From contig OW240914.1 of NCBI GenBank assembly GCA_933207985.1, forward strand, positions 205,025,033 to 205,089,032: a stretch of 64,000 nucleotides of DNA, given 5' to 3'. Positions 11,176 through 22,499 of the stretch are shown here, in pieces. This stretch comes from Pelobates cultripes (lineage: Eukaryota > Chordata > Amphibia > Anura > Pelobatidae). The notes beneath the pieces were generated by a model. It searched no databases. It was given only the letters and a program-made list of their open reading frames with translations, and was not told the origin of the DNA. How positions within the stretch are numbered: position 1 is the stretch's first letter; every line of letters starts with the position of its first letter. Made by a program: the position numbers and the translations under genes.

Positions 11176-12189
11176 CTCAAGTGTACATCCTCAAATGTAC
11201 ACATCTATGCAGACGACACAGTAATCTATGCAAGCAAATCCAATCTACTGCAGCTTGAGGCTGTGCTCCAAAACCAGTTTACAGAGGTAGAAAAGTGTCA
11301 CAATGATCTTTGGAACAGTACCTAAATTACACACATTACACAATTCCCACCTATCCATCAAAACAAAATCAAATAGCACACTGATCGCAGTCCACTCTTT
11401 CAAATACTTGGGTTTGTTGTTAGACCACAATCTATCTTTTGGCCTCCACATAGAAAAACTTGCATATAAACTTTATACAAAACTAGGTGCCCTATAGAGA
11501 AACAAATCCTGCCTAAGTCCTCCAGTAAAGGAAAAGATTGTACAGCAAATGCTGATGCCAATCATTGATTATGGAGATGTAGTATATGCACCTGCACCGC
11601 AAACCTACCTTAATAAACTCAATACATTGTATAACTCATTCTGCTGATTTGTGCTACAATGTAATTACAGGACCCACCATTGTGACATGCTAAAAGAACT
11701 AAACTGGTTGTCGCTGGAATCCAGACGCACCCTTCATCTTTCCAGCCTTGAGCTTTTCTGGGAAGCTCCCACCCTACCTGAGCAGAATGCTCTCCCCCAC
11801 TGTTCCCACCTCCTATAACCTCCGATCCAGTACCAGCACTTTATTGAGTCTACCGCAATACAAAAAGAAAGCAGCCTGATCCTCCCTTTCCAACAGAGCA
11901 ACGCAATTATGGAACAACCTCCCGCACACTTTCAAATCTTCCCCAAGCCTAAAGTCCTTTAAGAGATCCCTCTCTACATACCTCAAAACAGAATGCACGT
12001 GTCATGGTTGATTATATATTTCCTACCTGTTCTATGTTAAATTTTGTATATATTGTGTATTAATATTGTTTTTGTATTTTATTGTACCCTATTGTATCAA
12101 TGCAATGTTTTGTGGACCCAAGACATACTTGAAAATGAGAGAAATCTCAATGTATCTTTCCTGGTAAAATATTTTATAAATAAATAAAA
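11176..12189 (+). mobile_element. LINE 3' half with YADDT reverse transcriptase motif
   Basis: The plus strand encodes HIYADDTVIYASKSN (the YADDT residues at 11206-11220), the catalytic motif of non-LTR reverse transcriptases. Downstream follow FKYLGLLLDHNLSFGLHIEK and LMPIIDYGDVVYA, typical of the region after the catalytic box in Rex1/L2/CR1-like elements. The 3' end is tttcctggtaaaatatttta followed by an (ATAA)n tail. There are several stops and shifts, for example tag after LGAL and tga after FC. It sits inside the gag-like region of the older LTR element. The clade is uncertain. Confidence 0.8.
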
Positions 12190-12745
12190 GGGAGGGCAGA
12201 GGCCAACTGTTCTCTGCCCAGGTGCCAGCTCTTCTGCTGGGGGGACTGGTACATAGTCATGCCCTGTAACAAGGGGGCAGATAGGGCGCTCTGCCCTGAT
12301 GCCAGATCTTCCGCTGGGATGGGGTCAATGGATGCGGTCGTCTCATCCACTACCCTCATGACCCGGTTGGGGGTTTGCTGCTGCGGGGAGGGATCATCTG
12401 CCTCTTTCCCCTGGTATTCCTGCTGGGGCTGTTGGGATCTGAGATGGCTGTCCAGCATCCCTGTAGGTCTGGTGCAGAGACTGCGGTCCCATCTGCACCA
12501 TTGGGGTCATGGGTGCTGTCCCCCTGTAGTTGGGGAGAAGGGCCAGTTGTCTCCTCTCCTGGTACCTCTGGCTGCAGCTGGGGAGAGAGACCAGTTGTCT
12601 CCTCTCCCTGCATGGTACACTGCTGCTGGGGAGTAGGACCGACTGTCCCTCCTCCTGCTAACTCCAGCTGTAGTTGGGGATCTGGGCCAGCTGCCCAGCA
12701 TCCCTGTAGGGCCTGTGGAGAGACTTCTGTCCCATCTCCATATGC
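12190..12745 (-). pseudogene. gag-like C-terminal repeat region, remnant
   Basis: The minus strand carries repeats of the type GEETTGLSPQLQ and GEETTGPSPQLQ, matching the Ser/Pro/Gln-rich repeats at 15180-15420 and 26830-27850. A typical unit at DNA level is ctgctggggag followed by gaccgactgtc. Reading frames differ from piece to piece. It belongs to the LTR element at 10291-17341 and was separated from the rest of gag by later insertions. Confidence 0.6.
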
Positions 12746-14432
12746 CTGTTGGGGATAAAATCAGCCCGGGCCCTTTGTGGATGATGGATATTTGCCAACT
12801 CATACAGAGCTCTGGAAATTGGAAATGAATAGCAGAGACGTGTTCAATAACCAATTCAAATTGTATTCATACGTCAGTTATATTTATACCCCATTTTCAT
12901 AGCAGGATGGGAGGGGGAAAAATGAGCATATGGGCGTGACAATGCCATTGTTTTTCACAAGTTATAAACAGCTGTTTTTAGTTATAATTCAATGTTACAT
13001 AATGTATGCATATTGGATAAAACCCAGATGATTACAAATACCGAAATCTTGGACAATTAACAAGGTCATTCCAGAATCCTTATCATGTCATGTCATGTCA
13101 TGTAGATATCCAAAATCATGTTCCAATAACATTTCCCGTAAATAGATAAGTTTTATTTCCGAGAATTGGAGATACAATTCCAAATTTATTCTTGGGTCAA
13201 ATTAACCCTTATATGAACAGCTAGGATATTGAGCATAATGGATATTCGCATCTACAATTCCCCTCTTAGATCATATCATGATCTACCTTACGGAATATCC
13301 ATGGGAGGCCTGCGGCAGAGAAACCAAAGGAGGTATATTCAGATGTGCTAATCACGTCTGCGGGACTTTCATTATTTCTTCACCTCGATTTCCCCCATTT
13401 GCTCTGTGCCGTAGGTGTTACCTTTAAGAGGAGATCGAGCTGTCAATTTTCAGCTTCTGTAATCATCGGTTGTACACATCTTTTAAGTACTGTATACAAG
13501 TTAAAAATTTCAAACAGCTGACATCTTAACCAATTTTAAACAGACTGCACATCGTGTTATCTGTAACTTGAGCCTTGGATCAAAACACGCAAAGTGTATT
13601 ATTCCCAACAACGGGAATATTATTATTATAATTCACAACGTAAACACATATAATCAAAAATGGGAATAAAATCTATTTCCCCTCTTTGGACCAGGGTCTT
13701 GGATTACCAGTCCACCCAGTGAACTTGGGCCAGGTCAAAAAACCCAGTGGCAAAAACTCATAATTGAGGAAAAAAGCACATCTGGGTAAATTCTAATTGA
13801 GGGCCATGACTGTGTAAACATGTCATCCCCTCACGTTGACAGCATTAGTGACTTATAAAACCTGCACTATGTAAGTAAATAGCTGGGATTGGGAAACACT
13901 TCTTGATTAGTTTGAAAAGGCCCACTTACATATTAAATCATAAGATCATTTCTAATCAGTTTGCAATTCTAGCAATAATCCCAATCATGACCTTGCGTCC
14001 TATGCCTCCTAATCAAATCCCTATTTCGATGGTCCAGTCATATCCACACTTAATACATTGGAATCCATCCTTGGTACACTCAACATACATCAATGACACA
14101 CATAGTACATCCATGCCTGAGTAAGCTAACACTTCCTCTCTCTCCGGCTAACTCTACAAAAATAAAAATAACAAAATAGTTCAATAGTCCAGCATAGTCC
14201 AGAAAAATATTATAAGTCTTTCAAGGAGTATAAAGAATCTTAGACACCATAACATAGCTAAGTGTAGCAATATGGCTGACAACAAGACAATGTCAGCTTC
14301 CGCATAGTTCTTAATTCTTCTGTTTGCTGGATGTTCACCACAATACTCTGTGCAACACCCCAATTGTTGAAAGGGTAATACAGAAATAACGGCATTAGAC
14401 AGCACTGCATCTTCAGGACTTTCCAAGTTACA
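12746..14432. other. unidentified insertion-like block
   Basis: Gag-like repeats stop near 12745 and resume near 15180. The first part of the gap is this AT-rich block of about 1.7 kb. It contains four tandem catgt steps near 13086-13102 and phrases such as acaattcccctcttagatc, but no coding motif I recognise. Its composition differs from the flanking gag remains. It could be an LTR of another family or a non-autonomous DNA element; no terminal repeats were found by eye. Confidence 0.4.
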
Positions 14433-15055
14433 TAGAAACATAGAAACATAGAATGTGACGGCCGATAAGAACCATTCGGCCCATCTAGTCTGCCCAATTT
14501 TCTAAATACTTTCATTAGTCCCTAGTCTTATCTTATAGTTAGGATAGCCTTATGCCTATCCCACGCATGCTTAAACTCCTTTACTGTGTTAACCTCTACC
14601 ACTTCAGCTGGAAGGCTATTCCATGCATCCACTACCCTCTCAGTAAAGTAATACTTCCTGATATTATTTTTAAACCTTTGTCCCTCTAATTTAAGACTAT
14701 GTCCTCTTGTTGTGGTAGTTTTTCTTCTTTTAAATATAGTCTCCTCCTTTACTGTGTTGATTCCCTTTATATATTTAAATGTTTCTATCATATCCCCCCT
14801 GTCTCGTCTTTCCTCCAAGCTATACATGTTAAGATCCTTTAACCTTTCCTGGTATGTTTTATCCCGCAATCCATGAACCAGTTTAGTAGCCCTTCTCTGA
14901 ACCCTCTCTAAGGTATCAATATCCTTCTAAAGATACGGTCTCCAGTACTGTGTACAATACTCCAAGTGAGGTCTCACCAGTGTTCTGTACAATGGCATGA
15001 GCACTTCCCTCTTTCTACTGCTAATACCTCTAAATAAGTTAGTTTATGTCCTCAT
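14433..15055 (-). mobile_element. CR1-type LINE 3' end with partly intact ORF
   Basis: The low-coordinate end has the 8-bp tail repeat acatagaa in direct copies, which on the minus strand is ttctatgt, the kind of tail known for CR1 elements. A minus-strand frame at 14528-14869 (113 aa) reads RRDRGDMIETFKYIKGI, then TRGHSLKL, then VVDAWNSLPAEVVEVNTVKEF. This is the C-terminal part typical of CR1/Jockey-like ORF2. Upstream coding sequence is degraded, and the copy is 5'-truncated near 15055. It is a different subfamily from 21321-21760. Confidence 0.8.
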
Positions 15056-15179
15056 AAGTAAGCATCTCAGTTTCTTCAGCCAGCATGGATTTTGACCAAA
15101 CAGATTTAATTGCAAAAAAGGTAGGTAGGCAGGTAGGTCAGCCAGAGAGATTGGTGTAAGCATCTCAGTTTCTCAGTTG
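15056..15179. other. junction sequence with a repeated phrase
   Basis: The phrase aagcatctcagtttct occurs near 15060 and again near 15157, bracketing a short GTAG/GCAG-rich run. This could mark an insertion duplication or replication slippage at the edge of the CR1 copy. Confidence 0.35.
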
Positions 15180-16248
15180 GTGTAACTCACAGGACCAGTC
15201 TGTAAGGTCCCCCTGTAATTGGGAAGAGGGACCAGCTGGCTCCTCTACTGGTGTATCAGGCTGTCGCTGGGGAGATGGACTGGTTGCCTCCTCTCCCTGT
15301 TATGTAAACTGCCGCTGGGGAGAAGGACCGACTGTCCCTACTCCCGGTAATTCCGTCTGTAGTTGGGGATCTGGGCCAGCTGGGCCCATCTCCACCTGCC
15401 GACTGGGGGTCTTCCCAGGACCAGTGTATGAGGTCCTCTACTTCTAGAGCTGGTAGTGAGACAGGGGGTACCTACGCCAGGTCTCCCCAGCTGTGGTAGG
15501 TCTGGGTCCGCCACCCAGCACTCCTGCTTGGCCTGCAGGGTATATTGGGGTCGAATAGAGCTGAGCAGGTGTTGGTAATGCTGCTCCAGCTCCCACTTTA
15601 TGGTGGCCAGATGGATCAGGTCTGGTCCCAGGTCATCAACTCTAGCAAGACCCAGCAGGGCTTTCCTGGTGCTCTGGATTTCCCAGAGCCGAAATTCTGC
15701 CGAGCTGCCAAAGTCAATGTCTTTCTCAAAGGCCTCCCACAATAAGCCTGGGCCATCATATTCCTCTCCCTCTGGCATACTGTCATCAGTCAACCAGTGG
15801 CCGCTACGGCTGGCATCCCATTTTAGTGCCCGGTACACCTCGTCCAGCCACAACTCCCTCCGGGTTAGGTGCCACAGTTTCTCCACCCACTCATCCAGGG
15901 GTTGCTCTACCAGGAGAGGCAGCCATAGGGCCAGGTGTACCTGTAGCCACTACTCCTCGCTGGGGAGACTCTCACCACGCCGATGCTGTACATCCTATAG
16001 GGGCTTGTGCCAAAGCTTCGTCCTAGTGGCATCTCTGTAGTCCAGCATGTGTTCCTCTGACACAGGCCCATCCTGTAGGGCTAAATAGTTCAGCAACCTC
16101 CAGTGAAACTCCTCCTCATATGCGAACGCTGTCCGCGGACTAGCTGGTTCCATACCGCTGTACGAATACTAGCGTTGCCCTCACTTATAATGCACACGGC
16201 TGGTGTCTCCAGGATGCTTCTCCTTGTACTAGGAAGCCATCCCACTGC
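15180..16248 (-). pseudogene. gag-like ORF remnant of LTR retrotransposon
   Basis: The longest open part (15338-15886, 182 aa) contains LTRRELWLDEVYRALKW, EGEEYDGPGLLWEAF, AEFRLWEIQSTRKALLGL and WELEQHYQHLLSS. These line up with the frames at 25727-26224 and 27480-28616. Translation would begin just after the primer site with Met-Ala-Ser, but the next codon here is a stop (tag), so this copy is broken at its start. The 3' side turns into the Ser/Pro-rich repeat region. No zinc-knuckle or protease motif is visible. It resembles a capsid/gag-type polyprotein by position only. Confidence 0.6.
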
Positions 16249-16256
16249 TGCCACCA
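16241..16256 (-). other. primer binding site, tRNA-Leu type
   Basis: On the minus strand, two bases after the LTR end, the sequence is TGGTGGCAGCAGTGGG. The complement, CCCACTGCTGCCACCA, differs at one of 16 bases from the vertebrate tRNA-Leu 3' end with CCA as I recall it (CCCACCGCTGCCA-CCA). Position and match support a tRNA-Leu primer. Weaker versions occur at about 26512-26528 and 28791-28807. Confidence 0.7.
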
Positions 16257-16258
16257 GA

Positions 16259-17341
16259 TGTGAAGGACCGTCTGGCACCCCAACTGGGTGCCTCCACCAA
16301 TCGCTGCTTCCTAGTAACCTGGAGTACCATAAGCACCACACCGGACACCATAAGCACCGTAGCCCTTAGCCGCCGCAGCTTGGATGGGGTCTTGCTGTCC
16401 TCCACCCACCCTGGACCTAAGACAAGGATCCAGCTTCCAGTGGGTGGACCTCTCCTCCTCCAGAGAGTATAGCAGGTATAGCTGTGTAGCTCTTACAACA
16501 GCTAGTGAATATAGCCAGTATAGTAATCCGAAGCAGGTATAGCCGGAATAGCTGTACCCTACTATCACGAGACAAGGCTGCTTGTTAAGGGTGAAGTGAA
16601 CTGACTTTAATGGGACCACACTTGGCCTTTTATGACAGTCCCAATGCAAGAGGGAACTCCCTCCTGGACTCGAGAGTAGACCACAGTAGAAACAAATACA
16701 CAATCATATTGGCTCTCAGATCCACAACACTCCTATACAAACTAGGTCAATCCCTCCACTGTACCTGGGAGATAATTGAGTCAAGAACTGTATTAACTCA
16801 ATTAACTCCAGACACAAAAACACACATTTTTATAAAACCCCCAAAATACCTTTAAATAATAAAAACAAAACCCCCTCAAACATCCCCTGAACAACATATC
16901 TAAAAATCACCCAGATCGGTTCAGGGATTCAGGAATTTCCTAGTTTTAACAGACCACGCGTATAGTCATATGCCCAAAACAGTTCCATAGAATTGCGGCT
17001 AAGTGCCGTTGGGGATCGACCGTTAACCGCAAAGTCTTCCTACTGAAAACAGTTCCAGAGAAACGCGGCTAAGTGCTGTTGGTGAACCGACCGGGAACCG
17101 CAAAGTTTTCATGCCGAAAATAGTTCCAGGGCATTCGCAGCTAAGTCCCCCTGAAGTCTATTCGCGGTTTTGGTCCATGCAAACTGCTGTCAGTGAGCTA
17201 GCGCTCAGTTCTATGGAAAGTGCCAAACCAGGGGGGATAAAATATGGGTCTTTACAGTCGTTGACCCTACCCATAGTCTTTTGGCAGGAGGCTGGTAAGC
17301 AGGCCCCTACAAAAGCCTGTGGCGAGGTTCTGTTCACCACA
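16259..17341 (-). mobile_element. 5' LTR of the 10.3-17.3 kb element
   Basis: The LTR runs from TGTGGTGAACAG on the minus strand (17341) to GTCCTTCACA at 16259, so it has TG...CA ends. It carries about two and a half tandem copies of a 70-base unit at 16981-17145, beginning agttccatagaattgcgg. The outer end at 17341 is inferred from the TG and could be elsewhere. The flanking bases do not form an obvious target duplication with the 3' LTR. Confidence 0.65.
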
Positions 17342-18785
17342 TATCTTTGTGTTGTTTAAATGTTAACTTGCTTGATCAGGCGTACTAAAGATGTGATAGA
17401 CTCAAAACATTGCCAAGTCCCTTATGCTGGTTATAATAAAGATATATTAAAATGTATATAGGGTAATAGAAATCTTGTACATATTAACAGCTGATATATA
17501 AATCGGGCCCTGACCTCTGCACCTTGAGGCATTCCCTTGTGGATTATGCTGTGGATATAAAAAAAGGGTGTAACGTCTGCTAATTTTGTGATGGACCCCA
17601 CCTGGACCCCACCTTGGTGACATCATCAATGCTTGGTTACATCATGCTGAAAGATACTGTTCTACATAAGCAATGACTCCCAGGCTTCCAGTACTGACAT
17701 GCTCTAAGACTCAGAGGGGCCAAATAGCAAAGGCATTCTATGTTTCAAATGTATGATTTGTCATCTTTGATGTAAATCTCAAGTTGTGTAGTTACACTGA
17801 ATGCCTGAGGAAGGAAGCTTGCAGAGGCAGCTCAGGCATGCAATGGGGTTGCTGAGCTCAACAGTATTCCAATGCTTAATACATATATACTTAAAATATC
17901 CTTGGTTTACGCTTGTATTTATTTTGAAATAGTGTGCATCTTATTTTTAGTAATCTTCACATTTCCCCTGTTTCCAGTATTAATGTGAGAGGACACAAGT
18001 CTGCAACTATTGTACTCAGAGGTATTGATTCGAGTACAGAGATTCTTACGTAAGGAATGCGCTTTTACAGAGGACAACAATTAAAATATGCATGTTTCAC
18101 TGATTCCCTTAAGGAATAGGGCACTTTTTTTGCATTGCAAAAATGTCCACAGAGAATACCACCATGGAAGCGTGAGGCTGTGTTTTTTAGCTCTTCATAC
18201 AGTGCTGTGAAATAGTGTTATGAACATTCAAAGCAGTTAGGAAATCTAGATTTCGATATATTGAGAGACCATAACAGATCTCCAAGAAGGCAAATTGGAT
18301 ATTTATTTTTTTAGGATAGCTCATGAGGCTAAGAGGGTAGTGCTCAGTGATCTGATCACTTTCTTATAAGATCTGCCAATTTTCTAGTAAACTCTTCCCA
18401 TTTCTAATAAAATTGAATTCAATCTGCATATTTCTTATAATAAGAATTCTTGAGCTTTGCCCATCTGTTCTCCACCCTTCTGTTAGAATGCAACATGAAG
18501 GATGTGTTTACAAATAACCATTTAAACTCCATGTACCATAAACATCTTATTCCGTAGCCCTGAATTCAGCCACTCACAGCTGAAACCTGAATAAAATTAA
18601 CATAATCCTAGGTATAATTCCCTTTAAACACTAAATACCCCAAAACAAAATCTAGCTCAACTCAAACCCTAAACATAATAATCCTACGCACTCTCTGTAC
18701 CTGGCTACTAAATTAAACCCAAATCTAACCCTAACTCAAAAATCCTAAACAGCCCTTATACTACAATTTTAACCCCTTTAACACC
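17342..18785. other. no gene seen
   Basis: AT-rich sequence without recognisable exons. Positions 18570-18785 are rich in taaccc/aaccct-like phrases but are not a true telomere-type array. Confidence 0.5.
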
Positions 18786-19076
18786 TTAACCCCTTAAAAC
18801 CGGAGGGCGTACTATTACGCCCTATTCTAATCGTCTCTAAACGCCCTCCAATTTTTTCTTACTTACCCGGTCAGTGGATCCTGCCTCCTCCGGCCCCCCT
18901 GGGCCATGTGAGAGTGAGGTCCTTGCGAGGACCTCACAATCACATCGGGTTAGCTGGCTGCTGCATTGCCAGCAGGGGGACTGCCTGTAATGACAGTTAG
19001 TCCCCCTGGTGGCTGGAAATCAAATAATATAAAGTTAAAATCAGTGTAAAAAAAAAAAATTATGTACTTAGATCAT

Positions 19077-19183
19077 ATATATATATTGTTATATATATAT
19101 TGTTATATATATATATGATCTAAGTATATATATATAAACACATATACATACACACACATACACACTGTCAAGGTGTATTTTAC

Positions 19184-19221
<38 letters not shown>

Positions 19222-19237
19222 TATATATATATATATT
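19077..19237. repeat. TA-rich microsatellite
   Basis: Alternating TA runs with a CACATATACATACACACACA-type patch. It is part of the AT-rich core of the foldback element, interrupted by the solo LTR and continued after it. Confidence 0.85.
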
Positions 19238-20227
19238 TGTGACGAAGTGCCCTTCGCCACTTGTGCCTGGAGAGGACTGCTTGCCCGCCTCTTGCCCTGT
19301 GACTATGGCCCCTGGGTTGTATTGCCCTTTAAAGACATGATTTGGGCATAATGGATTTGTGTTGTGCTGCTGCTGGCCCTTTAAGAACCATCTGGGGACA
19401 TACTGTGGAGTTACTGGGTGACCACCATTTCCTGTATCAGAAGCACATGGTGAGAACAATGGATGGCGGCCATTTTAACTCACAGACACTGTGTGGACTT
19501 TTCAACACGGTGCCATCTCGCCAGTATTTGTTGCACAGAGACATCGTGCGGTGGTTTTGACTATACAGCAGGGGACACATTATACAGTGATTGTTTTTTA
19601 TTTAGCCTGTATATGTTCTGCAGAATCTGCATTAAACTGTATTTTCCAAAGTACTGAACGGATCTGGGTGAATTTTTGATATGTGGTTCACCCAGATCCC
19701 CCAGTTCCAAGGATATACTTTTTATGGGGTTATTGCATGTTTTGGGGTCCCTGTGTGTTTTATAAAATTGTAATGTTTCTGGCCAGCAGATGATTGAGCT
19801 TTGTGTATTGTAGAAACTCAATTATCTAGCCTGGCCCAGAGGAGGAGTTTTGTGTTGCATAAATTGTGAGTTCTGTGTGCCAGTAAATCAGTCTTGTTCC
19901 AGCATTAAGCCTTGGCTCATGTTTGGGGGAAGGGATACCTACACTCTGGGGATTGCTATATTCACTATACTCCCCAGGGTATGATCACTAAGTTCTGCTA
20001 AGAGCTTGTTCCTGCTCTCTGGGGAAAGAGAGGTTCACCCACTGGAAGCTGGATCCTGGCCTTGGGTCCAGGGTGGGTGGAGACAGCAGAGACCCCAGCG
20101 CAGTTGCATCGCTGGAAGTTGGGTCTGCATTGCTGATGGTGTCGGTTGGAGTGCTTGGAGTCCTCGGCAAGCGCTAGGAGCATCGATTGGCGGAGGTACT
20201 CAGTCGGAGTGCCAGCGTTCCGTTACA
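19238..20227 (+). mobile_element. solo LTR with perfect 5-bp target duplication
   Basis: It starts TGTGACGAAGTGCCC and ends GCGTTCCGTTACA. The five bases before (19233-19237) and after (20228-20232) are both atatt. It shares with the other LTRs the gaggttcacccactggaagc block, the ggagtgcttggagtcctcgg block and a gatctgggtgaatttttgat block. No gag or primer site is attached, so it is a solo LTR left by recombination or an isolated copy. It inserted after the host foldback element. Confidence 0.9.
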
Positions 20228-20263
20228 ATATTAATATCAAATTACACGTAGACTGATACTGAT

Positions 20264-20264
<1 letters not shown>

Positions 20265-20313
<49 letters not shown>

Positions 20314-20660
20314 TTGTTATATATATTTATATATAATATTAAAAAAATGTAAATACGTTAAAAAAATAAAATTCAAAAAATAATTAAAAATAAATTATTA
20401 AAAAATATATAGATGTGTGTTATTTTGTTCTAACTGTATTGTGATATTAATATATATATAATATATATTTATATCAAAATACACATAGAACGAAATAATA
20501 TATATCTATATACATAAATATATACGTATATATCACTATATATATACCTATATATAAATAAAAATATTTAAAGACAATTATATATATATATATATATACA
20601 TTCATATATATACACATACGTATATATATACATATATTAATTCTACATATATATTTATGT
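20265..20660. repeat. TA-rich tract
   Basis: A pure TA run at about 20267-20309 is followed by mixed AT-rich sequence with several inverted TA-containing phrases. It corresponds to 42130-42660 in the other foldback element. Confidence 0.8.
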
Positions 20661-20783
20661 AATATTTTTACATAATTAGGTATTTTAATTCATTACAATT
20701 AGCGGGACCTGCCTGACAACCCCTGCTGAAAGTATAGGGAATTTAATTTGCTAGCACTATATTTAACCCTATAACTTTCCAAG

Positions 20784-21049
20784 ACACCATAAAACCTGTA
20801 CATGGGGATACCTTTTTACTTGGGAGACTTCGCTGAACAGAAATATTAGTGTTTCAAAACAGTAAACTGTATTACAACGATGATATCGCCAGTAAAAGTG
20901 AAGTTTTTTGCATTTTTCACACACAAACAGCACTTACACGGACGATATTATTGCTGTGATACTTTTTACTGTTTTGAAACACAAATATTTGTGTTCAGCG
21001 AAGTCTCCCGAGTACAACAGTAACCCTCATGTACAGGTTTTATGGTGTG
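20784..21049. repeat. long imperfect inverted repeat
   Basis: The left arm (about 20784-20893) has accataaaacctgtacatg, then gggagacttcgctgaac and gtttcaaaacagtaaa. It pairs with the right arm (about 20940-21049), which reads tttactgttttgaaac, gttcagcgaagtctccc and gtacaggttttatggt. The loop is about 46 bases. It is a structural part of the foldback element. Confidence 0.85.
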
Positions 21050-21320
21050 TTCAAAAGTTACAGCGTCAAATATAAGGCTTGTGTTTCATTTTTTTCACAT
21101 TAAAATTCGCCAGATTGGTTACGTTGCCTTTGAGACCCTATGGTAGCCCCAGAATGAAAATTACCCCTATGATGGCATACCATTTGCAATAGTAGACAAC
21201 CCAAGGTATTGCAAATGGGGTATGTCCAGTCTTTTTTAGTAGCCACTTAGTCACAAACACTGGCCAAAATTGGCGTTTTTTGCATTTTTAACACACAAAC
21301 AAATATTAATGCTAATTCAT

Positions 21321-21760
21321 AGTTACATAGTTACATAGTTACATAGGTGAAAAGAGACTTGCGTCCATCAAGTTCAGCCTTCCTCACAAATGTTGTTGCT
21401 GTTGATCCAAAAGAAGGCAAAAAACCTGGTCTGAAGCGCTTCCAATTTTGCCACAAACTAGGAAAAAATTCCTTCTTGACCCCAAAATAGCAGTCAGATG
21501 TCTCCTTGGATCAAGCAGCTATTAACCCACTAATTAGAAATTATATCCCTGTATGTTATGTTTTTGTAAGTATTTATCCAATTTCAGTTTAAACATCTGT
21601 ATGGACTCTGACAAAACCACCTCTTCAGGCAGAGAATTCCATATCCTTATTGTTCTTACTGTAAAAAAACCTTTTCTTTGCCTTAGATGAAATCTCCTTT
21701 CTTCCAGCCTAAATGTGTGACCTTGTGTCCTATGTATAGCCCTGTTTATGAATAGATGTC
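21321..21760 (-). mobile_element. CR1-type LINE 3' fragment
   Basis: It begins with direct 8-bp repeats agttacat (tail on the minus strand ctatgtaa), then gtccatcaagttcagcctt, and continues to atgtgtgaccttgtgtccta. It is the same family as 4144-4530 in the opposite direction. On the minus strand it ends an ORF2-like protein, but frames are broken. It truncates the foldback element at its left. Confidence 0.8.
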
Positions 21761-22495
21761 CAGATGTGTCAGTGTTTGTATCTGTAGAAGTGTCATTATG
21801 TGTATCTGAATGTGTGTCATTCTGTGTGTCTGTGTATTAGCATGTGTGTCCATGTATGTATCTTTATGTGTTAAATGGAGGGGTGGCGAGGGAGGGGCCA
21901 GAGGAGATGCATTGGGGGCCCCAGGGCACTTTTCGCACAGGGGGAAGATTAGTGCAAATGAAGGGGAAACGTCATGAATAGGATTGTCAATAATAATAGA
22001 ATAATGAAAGCTGTTATGGGATAGTACTATAAATTAGATCTTTACTACCGATATGACAAGCACAGAAGGAATTGATATGGGTGGATGAAGGAAACAATAT
22101 GAAGGGTAGTATAGGGGTGTTGATTAGGACAAACAAACTTACACTAAGAAAGTAGAACACAAATATTGACCTAAATCCATCAGAGAGAGAGAGAGAGTGA
22201 GAGAAATGGGGACTGAAAATTGGGGGATGTCCTGCAAGTGGAAGATAAAGAGAGAACTAAATTGATAAAATGAATACAGAGGATAGGGAGACATTTATAG
22301 ACAAATAATTTACATTATCTTTACAAACCCATGGTTTAGATTGGGGAGCTAAGCAACAGAAAGCTTTGTGCCTACATAAAAGATTATGTTGGGTTGCAGC
22401 TGGAGACATACAGGTTAGATGTCGATAATATGTGGTAAGTCCTAGGTCATTCAAGGAAACATGCAATATTTGGGGTTTGATTACAATTAAGTTAC
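21761..22495. other. no gene seen; TG-rich fragment
   Basis: Positions 21775-21880 are TG-rich with gtgtgtcattctgtgtgtctg. They are followed by ggaggggtggcgagggagg and ggggccccagggcac. This looks like the right half of a hAT/minisatellite element of the type at 1572-4143. The rest is unremarkable. Confidence 0.5.
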
Positions 22496-22499
22496 TATC

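Larger units (their letters stand above)
10291..17341 (-). mobile_element. LTR retrotransposon remnant, nested and pol-less
   Basis: Two related LTRs in minus orientation (10291-11028 and 16259-17341) enclose gag-like coding remains. Read on the minus strand, the order is 5' LTR, primer site, gag-like region, Ser/Pro/Gln-rich repeat region, 3' LTR. Three foreign blocks interrupt it: a plus-strand LINE (about 11176-12189), an unidentified block (about 12746-14432) and a CR1 copy (14433-15055). After discounting these, the internal part holds only about 2-2.5 kb and no recognisable protease, reverse transcriptase, RNase H or integrase. The 3' LTR lacks about 85 bases present in the 5' LTR. Ty3/Gypsy is my best guess for the class, without proof. 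Confidence 0.65.
18786..21320. mobile_element. TTAA-type foldback element, right end lost, holding a solo LTR
   Basis: It starts with TTAA (18786-18789), then CCCCTTAAAACC. It shares long segments with the complete element at 40923-43021: the gcagggggactgcctgt block, long TA-rich tracts, the foldback around 20784-21049, the ttgcaaatgg/tatgtccagtc region and the actggccaaa region. The right terminus is missing, because a CR1 fragment begins at about 21321. A solo LTR of 990 bp sits inside. No transposase is encoded. TTAA target use suggests a piggyBac-like or related mobiliser. Confidence 0.7.

Noticed and set aside
18570..18785. Interstitial telomere-like sequence
   Set aside because: Phrases such as ctaaccctaac occur, but there is no run of the vertebrate telomere hexamer.
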